Below are positions 26,168-33,524 of a stretch of 34,112 bases of DNA, piece by piece; within the stretch, counting starts at the first letter, position 1; each line of letters starts with the position of its first letter. The position numbers and the translations under genes were made by a program. The stretch is from Halolamina rubra (lineage in GTDB: Archaea > Halobacteriota > Halobacteria > Halobacteriales > Haloferacaceae). The notes beneath the pieces were generated by a model, which did not search any database, was not told the origin of the DNA, and worked only from the letters and a program-made list of their open reading frames with translations. The stretch covers positions 1 through 34,112 of the forward strand of contig NZ_BBJN01000042.1 in NCBI RefSeq assembly GCF_000739555.1, in the 5' to 3' direction.

Positions 26168-27188
26168 ACAGGTCGAACCCGAGGTGGCCGACCCCGTCGA
26201 CTACTACCTCGAGGACATGGAGATGCACGGCCGGGCCGAGCGGACGCGTGACGCCTACGAGCGGGTGCTCAGAGGCTTCGCGACGTTCCTCGACGACCGG
26301 GGCGTCGACGCCGGCGCGGCTGGCCATCGGGACTGCCTCGCCTGGGTCCACTCGCTGCGGGACGAGCTCTCACCCAGCACCGTCGCGACGTACGCGACCA
26401 CCGTCAACCGGTTCTACGACTACATGAACCGGGTCGGCGCGTTCGACGAGAACCCCATGGCGCTGGTGATGGAGGAGATGGACGAGTCCATCGAGAAAGA
26501 CCCCGAACGGCGCGACGTGGACGTGGCGACGATGGGTGCGTTCGTGGGCCGGATCAGCCACCCGCTGCATCACGCGGTGGTACTCACGCTGCTGAAAACC
26601 GGGATGCGTGTGGGCGAGCTCTGTAACCTCGACTGTCGGGATCTGCGGCTGTCGGCGCCCGGACTCTCCGGGTACGAGCTCGACGGGCGGCCACAGCTGG
26701 ACGGCCGCGGCGACGCCGTCTACGTCGACAGCGCCCCCACTCGCGGCGAGGCCTACAACGGCGAGCTCCGCGAGGAGTCGAACAAGCGCAAGCGCTCGAC
26801 GGTGATCCCCGTCGACGACGAGCTCCGGCGCTCACTTCGACGCTGGCTGGCGATTCGACCGGACACGCCGAGCGACGCCGACCCGCTGTTCGTCTCGACG
26901 GCCAACGACTGGGGGCAGCGCCTCTCCGCGCGGGCGGTGCGCCACTACGTCCGCGGCTACGCCGAGGAGATGGGCTGGTACGAGACCGGCGCCGGGGCGG
27001 GGGAGAACGTCACCCCCCACTACTTCCGGCACTTCTTCACCACTCACCTCCGGGACCGCACTGGCGACAGGGGGGTCGTGAAGTACCTCCGCGGCGACGT
27101 CGCCAGCGACGTGATCGACACGTACACCCACAACTGGGGGGATCAGGTTCGGGAGACGTACCTCTCACACGTCTACCGCTTCGACTGA
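26157..27188 (+). CDS. Tyrosine recombinase / integrase (XerC/D-like)
   Basis: This 343-aa site-specific recombinase has an N-terminal core-binding SAM-like domain (about 20-110; DYYLEDMEMHGRAERTRDAY). The catalytic domain follows with Arg151 (TGMRVGEL), His288 and Arg291 (HYFRHFF), His292 adjacent, and the nucleophile Tyr323 in TYTHNWGD. A Lys/Arg-rich hairpin (EESNKRKRSTVIPVDDE) carries the beta-strand lysine. The insertion between Arg and the strand is longer than in bacterial XerD. The start ATG lies inside the preceding gene. No attachment-site duplication or phage genes are visible, so it is probably a chromosomal Xer-type enzyme rather than an integrated element. Confidence 0.92.
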   Translation: MASRQVEPEVADPVDYYLEDMEMHGRAERTRDAYERVLRGFATFLDDRGVDAGAAGHRDCLAWVHSLRDELSPSTVATYATTVNRFYDYMNRVGAFDENPMALVMEEMDESIEKDPERRDVDVATMGAFVGRISHPLHHAVVLTLLKTGMRVGELCNLDCRDLRLSAPGLSGYELDGRPQLDGRGDAVYVDSAPTRGEAYNGELREESNKRKRSTVIPVDDELRRSLRRWLAIRPDTPSDADPLFVSTANDWGQRLSARAVRHYVRGYAEEMGWYETGAGAGENVTPHYFRHFFTTHLRDRTGDRGVVKYLRGDVASDVIDTYTHNWGDQVRETYLSHVYRFD

Positions 27189-27201
27189 ACGGCGACAGGT
27201 A

Positions 27202-27223
27202 AACCGTATCTCGCGATACAGAA
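27202..27223 (+). repeat. 22-bp element, copy 1
   Basis: AACCGT-N3-TCGCGATACAGAA, 14 nt after the recombinase stop, matches a second copy at 31566-31587 at all 19 defined positions. Here GTATC-TCGC-GATAC also forms a small dyad. It may be a binding or recombination site; function unknown. Confidence 0.6.
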
Positions 27224-27294
27224 CTCGGGTATACTGGCTCGACTCGAGCCCCGAAAATATACGTCGAAAAATCGCCGCTCGACCCCCCGAGGGG

Positions 27295-27986
27295 TTACTC
27301 GTCGCGGTTCCGGTAGGCCCGCAGCAGCGCGCCGGCGCCGATCGCCCCCAGCGCGCCGGTCGCCGTGAACCCGGGCCCGCTGGCCTCGGTGGCCTCGTCG
27401 TCCTCGTCCGCGGCGGTCGCGGTGGCCGTCGCCGTGCTCGTCGGCGTGCTCTCGGGCGTCGCCGTCGCGTCGCCGCCCTGGAAGTCGGCGTAGGCGATCG
27501 ACCCCTGCTCGACGATCGCGCTCGACTCGGGCACTTCGCCGTGTTCGGGGCTGCTCCCCTCCGCGGGGCCGCCGGGCTCGCCGACGACGAACCGGCCGAC
27601 CATCCCCAGCGACTGGTGGGGCATGCAGTAGTAGTCGTACGTGCCCTCGGTGGAGAACGTCAGCTCGTGAGAGCCCTCGCTGATGATCTCGGTATCGAAG
27701 CTGTCGGCGCCTCCGGGATGCGCTCGTCGTAGGAGACGACGTTGTGGGAGCCGCTCTCGATCGTCCAGCGGATCGTGTCCCCCGGCTGGACGTGCAGGCC
27801 GATGGGGTCGAAGTAGTAGTCGCCGTCGTCGCTCGTGACCATGCTGACCTCGTGGGTCTCGCCGGAAGCCGTCTCCGTGTCGGACTCCTGTGCGGCCGCC
27901 GTGCCGCCGACCACGGCGGTGGTGGCGACGCCCGCACCGATCGTTCGAAGGAGAGACCGTCGGCTGGTGCTGTCGGGTACGTTCAC
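27295..27986 (-). CDS. Halocyanin/plastocyanin-like blue copper protein, one-base frameshift
   Basis: This is an exported electron carrier. The GTG start follows a TATA-like box by 28 nt. The N-terminus has a Tat motif (SRRSLLRTIGAGVATTAVV). The copper site is complete when one base is restored near 27710: His in SGSHNVVSYD, then Cys, His and Met in YYCMPHQSLGMVGRF. The C-terminus has a Thr/Ala-rich stalk, then GPGFTATGALGAIGAGALL and a basic end, a PGF-CTERM sorting signal for archaeosortase and lipid anchoring. As given, the reading breaks at CCGGAGGCGCC, where CCGGAGGGCGCC restores PEGADSFDTEI. The restored length is 230 aa. Error or recent inactivation cannot be separated here. Confidence 0.82.
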
Positions 27987-28010
27987 GCTTTCAGGGTAGG
28001 GTGCTGACCC

Positions 28011-28017
28011 GTTTATC
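28011..28017 (-). promoter_or_regulatory. TATA-like box for the halocyanin gene
   Basis: Minus-strand GATAAAC is centred about 28 nt before the GTG at 27986 and supports that start. Confidence 0.45.
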
Positions 28018-28087
28018 GGTTCCGTTATCGGAGCAGTGAATCCCGACGCTGTCGTGCGAATATCGGGCAGAATATACGTGTCGAGAG

Positions 28088-28105
28088 CGTAGCCGTTCGG
28101 CTACG
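28088..28105 (+). promoter_or_regulatory. 7-bp stem hairpin/dyad upstream of the ABC binding-protein gene
   Basis: Arms CGTAGCC/GGCTACG surround the loop GTTC. A further partial arm (GCTACGC, 28113-28119) follows next to a TATA-like CGCTTACG. It lies 45-60 bp upstream of the start, as expected for a transcription-factor site. Confidence 0.35.
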
Positions 28106-28149
28106 AACTTCCGCTACGCTTACGTCACGCGGCCCGTTTGGAGACGGAC

Positions 28150-29184
28150 GTGTCCCGGAGCCGACGCTCGGTCCTCGCGTCACTCGGTGCGGGTGCCCTC
28201 ACCGCCGGCTGTCTCGGCGTCCCTGGAGCCGACGACCGCGAGCGCGTGAGCCTGCTGTTGAACTGGACGCCGAACGGCCTCCACGTGCCGTACTACGCCG
28301 CCAGAGCGCAGGGGTTCTACGAGGCGGAAGGGATCACCCTGGCGGAGATCCGCGGCGGCGACGGCTCCGACTTCGCGGCTCGACAGGCCGGACTGGGGAA
28401 CGCGGAGTTCGCCGTCACCAGCGGCGATCAGGTGCTGCTGACCAACGGCGGCGGCGTCGCCGTCTCCTCGGTCGGCGTGATGATGCAGCGAACCCCGACG
28501 GTCGTGTTCGCGACGCGTGAGTCGCTGGGCGAACCGCTCGAGGACCCCGAGCAGCTCGCCGATACGCGCCTCGGCACGGGCCCGGGGATGGTGCGGCAGC
28601 TGACCGAGCTCTACCTCGAAGCCGTCGGCGTCCGGGAGTCGGTCGAGCTCGTCGACGCCGGCTACAACACCGTCCAGCGCCTGCTCGACGGCGACGTCGA
28701 CGCCGCGGGCGGCGTGTTCGGCGACGCCATCGACGCCCGGTACCAGGGCGCGACCGTCGACAGCCTCGATATCGCGACCGAGGTGCCGGCGTACGGCCAC
28801 CTGCTCGCGACCGCGCCCGACTACGCCGCCGAGAACCCCGAGACCGTCCGCGCGTTCCTCCGGGCGACCGCCCGCGGCGCCGCGTGGGCAACGAACAACC
28901 CCGAGGCCGGCGTCGACGCCGTCGTCGAGGCGAACGAGAGCCTCGCCCCGGTTCGCGAGCAGACCCGGGCGACGTGGGACCGGATGGCCGCGGCCCACGT
29001 CGTCGGCCCCGCGGTCGAGGAGCACGGCTGGGGCTGGCACGAGTCCGCCCCCTGGACCACCGTCGCCGACGCGCTCCGCGAGGCTGAGTCGGGCGAGGTC
29101 GCCGACCCGTCGGCCGTCTGGACGAACGAGTACCTCGACACCGACGACCGGTACGTCGGGGGGTACGCCGAACGGGTTTCGTGA
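28150..29184 (+). CDS. ABC transporter substrate-binding lipoprotein (NMT1/SsuA/THI5 type)
   Basis: This lipoprotein of about 344 aa binds a small organic nutrient outside the cell. The signal is Tat-type (SRSRRSVLASLGAGALTAGC) with a lipobox Cys. The mature domain is NMT1/SsuA-like: VSLLLNWTPNGLHVPYYAAR, then AEFAVTSGDQVLLT and a C-terminal hinge. Proteins with LNWTPN near the start commonly bind pyrimidine or thiamine precursors, or nitrate, taurine or sulfonates; the choice is open. I take GTG 28150 because the Tat motif then lies right at the N-terminus; an in-frame TTG at 28138 is possible. It is followed by a permease gene 7 nt away on the same strand. Confidence 0.88.
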   Translation: MSRSRRSVLASLGAGALTAGCLGVPGADDRERVSLLLNWTPNGLHVPYYAARAQGFYEAEGITLAEIRGGDGSDFAARQAGLGNAEFAVTSGDQVLLTNGGGVAVSSVGVMMQRTPTVVFATRESLGEPLEDPEQLADTRLGTGPGMVRQLTELYLEAVGVRESVELVDAGYNTVQRLLDGDVDAAGGVFGDAIDARYQGATVDSLDIATEVPAYGHLLATAPDYAAENPETVRAFLRATARGAAWATNNPEAGVDAVVEANESLAPVREQTRATWDRMAAAHVVGPAVEEHGWGWHESAPWTTVADALREAESGEVADPSAVWTNEYLDTDDRYVGGYAERVS

Positions 29185-29191
29185 TCGGTTG

Positions 29192-29950
29192 ATGACCGAG
29201 CGCTCGCGGCTGGTCGAACGAGTGTGGCCCCCCGCCGCGGTGGCGGTCGTACTCCTCGGCTGGTGGACCGTCGCCGCGGCGTCGACGCCGCCGATACTGC
29301 TCCCCACACCGGCCTCGGTCGTCGGCGCCGTGCTCGCCGAACCGGCCGCGTTCGCCCGCGCGACGGCTATCTCGGTGATGACGGCCGCGGGCGGGCTCGG
29401 GCTCGGAACGGCGTTCGGGCTGGCGCTCGCGTTCGTGGCGGTCGGCTCGGCCCCGGGGCGGACGATCGTCGAGCCGGCGGTCGTCGGGTTCCGGATCGCG
29501 CCGCTGACCGCGGTGGCGCCGCTGGTGTTGCTCTGGTTCGGGACGGGGATCCCCGTCCGGATCCTGCTCGTCTCGCTGATGACGACGTTCCCGGTCACCG
29601 TCGCCTCGATCGACGGGCTCGCCTCGCCGCCGGCGTCGTACCTCGACCTGCTGGCGACGGTCGATGCCTCGAGCTGGCAGACGTTCCGCGCCGTCCGCGT
29701 GCCGGCGGCGCTTCCCAGCGTGTTCGCGGGGGTAAAACTCGGCGCCGCGCTCGCAGTGACGGGCACCGTCGTCGCCGAACTGCTCACGCTCCGTGGCGGC
29801 CTCGGCGCCGGGGTCTGGGCGGCGGGTCGGTTCGTCCGGACAGCGGAGCTGTTCGCGTACCTCCTCGTGATCGCGCTGTTTGGGGTGTCGTTCTACGGTG
29901 CCGCGGCGCTGCTCGAACGGGGGGTAACCCGTCGCTGGGGCCACGGCTGA
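29192..29950 (+). CDS. ABC transporter permease (SsuC/ThiX type), first of two
   Basis: This 252-aa protein has about six membrane helices (VWPPAAVAVVLLGWWTVAA first) and an EAA-type loop (LDLLATVDASSWQTFRAVRVP). It pairs with the binding protein immediately upstream. The stop TGA abuts, with no gap, the stop of the second permease gene, which is read from the other strand (TGATCA). Its substrate is that of the binding protein. Confidence 0.9.
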   Translation: MTERSRLVERVWPPAAVAVVLLGWWTVAAASTPPILLPTPASVVGAVLAEPAAFARATAISVMTAAGGLGLGTAFGLALAFVAVGSAPGRTIVEPAVVGFRIAPLTAVAPLVLLWFGTGIPVRILLVSLMTTFPVTVASIDGLASPPASYLDLLATVDASSWQTFRAVRVPAALPSVFAGVKLGAALAVTGTVVAELLTLRGGLGAGVWAAGRFVRTAELFAYLLVIALFGVSFYGAAALLERGVTRRWGHG

Positions 29951-30703
29951 TCAGGCCACGATCCGGCGGAGCCGTGAGCCGAGCAGGTCGACGGCGCCGT
30001 AGAGCGCGAACCCGACCAGGAACACGAGCGAGAGGGCGGCGAGTAGCACGTCCGGCCGGACGTTCTCGGCGGCGACGAGGATCAGGTAGCCGAGCCCGCT
30101 GTCGGCGACGAACCACTCCGCGAGCACGCTGCCGACGACGGCCAGCGTCGCCGACTGCCGGAGGCCGCCGACGACGTCGGGGACGGCGTAGGGGAGCCGT
30201 ATTCCGAGCAGGACGCGGTGCCGCGGGGCGTCGACGGAGGCCGCGAGATCCAGCGCCGCCTCGGGCGTCCGCCGGAAGCCGGCGGCGGTGCTGACCGCCA
30301 TCGGGAACAGCGCCATCAGCGCGACGAACGCGATCCCGGTGGCGAACCCGGTGCCGAAGTAGATCAACAGCAGCGGCGCGATCGCGACGACCGGGAGCAC
30401 CCGCGCGGCGATCAAGTACGGCGCGATCGCCCGCCAGAGGGAGGGGAGTTCGCCGACGGCGACGCCGAGGAGGAAGCCCGCGAGCGTCCCCGCGGCGCCG
30501 CCGACGAGCACCTTCACCGTCGTCGCCACGGCGGCGTCGACGTAGAGCCCGGGATCGGCCGCCAGCCGACGCCCCACCTCGATCGGGTGGGGGAGCAGGT
30601 ACGCCGGGACGTCGAACAGGCTCACGAACGCTCCCCAGAGGACCACGGCGCCGGCCAGCGCCGCGACGGGGTAGACCCACCCGGGGAAGCGGTCGGCGTT
30701 CAT
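29951..30703 (-). CDS. ABC transporter permease (SsuC/ThiX type), second of two
   Basis: This 250-aa protein has six membrane helices and an EAA loop (LDLAASVDAPRHRVLLGIRLP). It is clearly homologous to the permease at 29192-29950 yet diverged from it; each has its own EAA loop. Together they could form a heterodimeric channel with one ATPase. The start overlaps the stop of the ATPase gene by 3 nt, so these two are one operon facing the other half of the transporter. Confidence 0.9.
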   Translation of the reverse strand: MNADRFPGWVYPVAALAGAVVLWGAFVSLFDVPAYLLPHPIEVGRRLAADPGLYVDAAVATTVKVLVGGAAGTLAGFLLGVAVGELPSLWRAIAPYLIAARVLPVVAIAPLLLIYFGTGFATGIAFVALMALFPMAVSTAAGFRRTPEAALDLAASVDAPRHRVLLGIRLPYAVPDVVGGLRQSATLAVVGSVLAEWFVADSGLGYLILVAAENVRPDVLLAALSLVFLVGFALYGAVDLLGSRLRRIVA

Positions 30704-31476
30704 CGGTCCGGTTCCGCGGGGCGGTTCTGTCGGAGCACCTGCCTGATTTCGGCGACCTGATCGGCGAACGCCGCGGTGTCCATCGTCGCCTCGTCCCGGG
30801 GGCGGGACAGCGCGACGGGGACGCGATCGACGATTCGCCCGGGGCTGTCGGCCATCACGACCACCCTGTCGCCCAGCAGCACCGCCTCGGGGACGCTGTG
30901 GGTGACGAACAGCACCGTCCGGTCGGTGTCGCGCCAGCTATCGAGCAGTGAGGCAGCCATGTCGTACCGCGTGAGCTCGTCGAGCTCGCCGAACGGCTCG
31001 TCCATCAGCAGCGTCGACGCCCCGAGATGCATCGCGCGGACGATCGCCACGCGCTGGCGCATTCCGCCGGAGAGCTCCCGGGGGTAGGCGTCGACGGCGT
31101 CGCCGAGGCCGGCGGCGACGAGTCGCTGGCGGGCCCGGTCGGGTTCGGGCTCACGGCCGGCGAGTTCCCGCAGGAACGTGACGTTCTCCAGGGCGGTCTT
31201 CCAGGGGAACAGCGTCTGTGACTGGAAGACGACGCCGAGCTCGCCCGCCGCCTGCGCGGATTCGGGCGCCGCACCGTCGACGCTGATCTCGCCCCCCGTG
31301 GGGGACTGGAGGCCGCCGACGCTCCGGAGCAGGGTGGTCTTCCCGCAGCCAGAGGGGCCGACGACGGTGACGAACTCGCCGGCGTCGACCGAGAGGGAGA
31401 CCGAATCGAGGGCGAGCACGTCCTCGAACCGGACCGTCAGCTCCCGCACGTCGATCGCGGCCCCTCGATGGCTCAT
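30700..31476 (-). CDS. ABC transporter ATP-binding protein (SsuB/TauB type)
   Basis: This 258-aa ATPase powers the NMT1-type importer. Walker A is GPSGCGKTT, the Q-loop is VVFQSQTLFPWKTALENV, the signature is LSGGMRQR, Walker B is LLMDEPFGELD, and the switch His is in VLFVTHSVPEAV. FPWKTALENV and DEPFGELD are typical of the nitrate/sulfonate/taurine subfamily, which also includes pyrimidine-precursor importers. It is the first gene of the minus-strand half of the locus, read away from the propeller-protein gene. Confidence 0.94.
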   Translation of the reverse strand: MSHRGAAIDVRELTVRFEDVLALDSVSLSVDAGEFVTVVGPSGCGKTTLLRSVGGLQSPTGGEISVDGAAPESAQAAGELGVVFQSQTLFPWKTALENVTFLRELAGREPEPDRARQRLVAAGLGDAVDAYPRELSGGMRQRVAIVRAMHLGASTLLMDEPFGELDELTRYDMAASLLDSWRDTDRTVLFVTHSVPEAVLLGDRVVVMADSPGRIVDRVPVALSRPRDEATMDTAAFADQVAEIRQVLRQNRPAEPDR

Positions 31477-31565
31477 TTGTCGGGGCGAGGGGGCGACAGC
31501 GGAAGGACGTAACGGTCGATCCGGGTTCGCCGGATCGGCCGAGAGTGGTGCGAGCGCAACTTGTG

Positions 31566-31587
31566 AACCGTTATTCGCGATACAGAA
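31566..31587 (+). repeat. 22-bp element, copy 2
   Basis: AACCGT-N3-TCGCGATACAGAA matches copy 1 at 27202-27223 at 19 positions; the three N positions all differ. Here the right side extends into a stem CGCGAT/ATCGCG (31576-31581/31587-31592). It lies between divergent genes, about 47 nt before the propeller-protein start. Confidence 0.6.
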
Positions 31588-31633
31588 TCGCGGGCCACAG
31601 GATTCAACTTCTCACCGCCGGGAGAGGGGGTGT

Positions 31634-32802
31634 ATGCCCTCCACGACGCGCCGTAACCTGCTCGCCGCCCTCGGCGCCGGTGTCGCGCTCTCCGGCTGTC
31701 TCTCGGTCGACTCGGCCTCGAACGAACTCGGAACCGTCGACGGGGACTGGCCGATGGACGGTCGGGACGCGGGCCACACGCGTCGAGTGGACGCGGGCCC
31801 GAGCGAACCGGAGACGGTCTGGCGGACCGAGTTCGACGAGGTTCGTGCTGTCGGCACGCCGTCGCTGTTCGACGGTGACCTGTACGTGCCGGTCGACGCC
31901 GTCAACGAGATCGCACGATCACGCTACCGGCTGTACGCCCTCTCGCCCCGCGACGGGGAGCTCCGCTGGCAGGTTCCGCTCCGAGTCGACCCCAACGGCG
32001 CCCCGGCCGTGAGCCCGGAGCGGGTCGTCGTCGCCGCGAAGCGATCGACCGAGCGCGGCCGCGTCGTCTGCTTCCACCCGCGGTACGGCGAGGAGGAGTG
32101 GCTCTACGACGTCGACGCCCGGCTCACGGCGGCGCCGACCGTCGCCGACGGCGTCGTCTACGTCGCCGACTGGCGCGGCCGGGTGCACGCACTCGGCGCG
32201 CTGGAGGGTGACGTGCGCTGGCGCCGCCGCATCGACGCCGGCGAGGGCGGGCGAACGTTCGCGAACGCCGTGGCGATCCAGGACGGCACGCTGTACCTCG
32301 GCTCGCAGTCCGGGAACACGGGCGTCGTCGCGCTCGACGCCGACGACGGTGGGGAGCGCTGGAGCGTCTCGACCGGCGCCGTCACCGAGGGACCGGTGGT
32401 GAGCGGGGAGCTCGTGGTCGTTCGTAGCCACGGAACGGTGATCGCGCTGGGTACCGATGGCGAGCGGCGCTGGACGGTCACCGTGCCGGAGCCCGACCCG
32501 CAGGCGATGGCCGTCGGTGACGGACACGTGTTCGTGCCCGCGGGTGACCGACTGTACGCGATCGACCGGAGCGGCGAGGAAGCGTGGCGCCACGAGGCGG
32601 ACGACGGCCGGGTCGGCACGCCGACCGTCGCCGGCGACGCAGTGATCTTCTCGGACGGCGACGGGGGGCTCACCGCTCGAGCGGTCGCGGACGGGAGGGA
32701 GCGCTGGACGGTCTCGGCCGACGCCGACGGCGAGCCAATCGTCACGGCCGCGGCGCTGTTCGGGCGAGCGGCAGCGGCGTGGTCGCACGCGGCGAGAACT
32801 GA
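31634..32802 (+). CDS. PQQ-like beta-propeller lipoprotein, probable one-base frameshift near the C-terminus
   Basis: This extracellular protein of about 389 aa (one base restored) begins MPSTTRRNLLAALGAG, with a Tat-like RR and a lipobox (LSGC). Repeats of about 40 residues follow with the motif G.VYVADWRGRVHALGALEGDVRWR, typical of PQQ-enzyme or outer-membrane-assembly BamB-like propellers. The in-frame reading as given runs on to 33136, across the opposite-strand gene, losing repeat character after IVTAAALF (about 32760). A shift of one base gives ...SGSGVVARGEN and a stop at 32802, a natural propeller end. A GGAGAGGGGG lies just before the ATG. No enzymatic residues are recognised. Confidence 0.82.
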
Positions 32803-32844
32803 GTGGCGTCGGGGTGCGGAACGGACGGTTCGGGAGCGAACGGG

Positions 32845-33471
32845 TCAGGCGATGTCCCGGGAGGTGTCGATGTTGACGCTCTCGGCCAGCCGGAGCTTGA
32901 TCGGTTCGGCCAGCGCCTTGCCGCCGCGGAACTTGGGGACGACGAGCCGGTTCTCGATCTCGGCGTTGGTGATCGTCGTCCGCAGGTCGAACACCACGTC
33001 GGCGACGTGGGCGGTCACGTCGCGGTTGTCCGGCACGTCGACGCCGTTCAGCCCGTGGAGGATCGCGAGCCCGCCCGTGTTCACCATCACCGTCTGGAGC
33101 TCGTTGAGGAACCGCCGGAACCGGGCGCGGTCGTAGCGCTCCAGGCTGTCGACGACGTCGATGATCAGCGTCGCCCCCTCAGGGAGCGTGCCGATCAGGC
33201 GGTTCGCCTTGTCCAGCGGCGCGTCGCCGCCCACGTCGCGGACGTTCGGGTCGCCCGTCCGGGTGTTCGTCCGCTCGATGCCGTCGACGACGGCCTGGTC
33301 GGACCGAACGGTCGTCAGGTACAGCGTCGGCCGCGCGGCCGTGAGTTCGTAGAGGAACAGCTCCGACTGGCTGGCGGGCTCCGCCGAGAGCAGCACGATG
33401 GAGCCCGCCGGGAGTCCGCCCTCGAGCTCGCGGTCGAGGACGTTGATACCGGTCGAGAGCCGCCGAGCCAT
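32845..33471 (-). CDS. RAD55/KaiC-like RecA-superfamily protein with degenerate Walker A
   Basis: This 208-aa protein starts MARRLSTGINVLDRELEGGL, the usual opening of RAD55/KaiC-like proteins. Where GxxxxGKT is expected it has SAEPASQSELFLYEL, lacking the Lys and Gly residues, so ATP binding is doubtful. A Walker B-like strand remains (ATLIIDVVDSLERY), as does a C-terminal beta-rich part. The start at 33471 is preferred over 33498 because the family opening begins there and an A+T-rich box (33497-33502) lies about 28 nt upstream. It is the next gene downstream of the MinD-like ATPase on the same strand. Confidence 0.82.
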   Translation of the reverse strand: MARRLSTGINVLDRELEGGLPAGSIVLLSAEPASQSELFLYELTAARPTLYLTTVRSDQAVVDGIERTNTRTGDPNVRDVGGDAPLDKANRLIGTLPEGATLIIDVVDSLERYDRARFRRFLNELQTVMVNTGGLAILHGLNGVDVPDNRDVTAHVADVVFDLRTTITNAEIENRLVVPKFRGGKALAEPIKLRLAESVNIDTSRDIA

Positions 33472-33524
33472 GGCCACCGTTACTCGTTTGGGGGCCAAAA
33501 GCGTTCCGTGCAGTTATCAGGCAG

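Noticed and set aside
25769..27223. Integrated virus or plasmid marked by the tyrosine recombinase
   Set aside because: No tRNA target, direct-repeat attachment pair, or phage/plasmid genes; neighbouring genes have normal composition.
28020..28149. TPP riboswitch before the NMT1-type transporter
   Set aside because: The conserved CUGAGA and pyrophosphate-sensor segments are not present; only a simple 7-bp hairpin is seen.
32803..33136. Continuation of the propeller open frame, and a further sense frame to 33570, across the RAD55-like gene
   Set aside because: Repeat character ends near 32760 and the rest is antisense of a convincing gene; a one-base loss explains it better than a long C-terminal extension.
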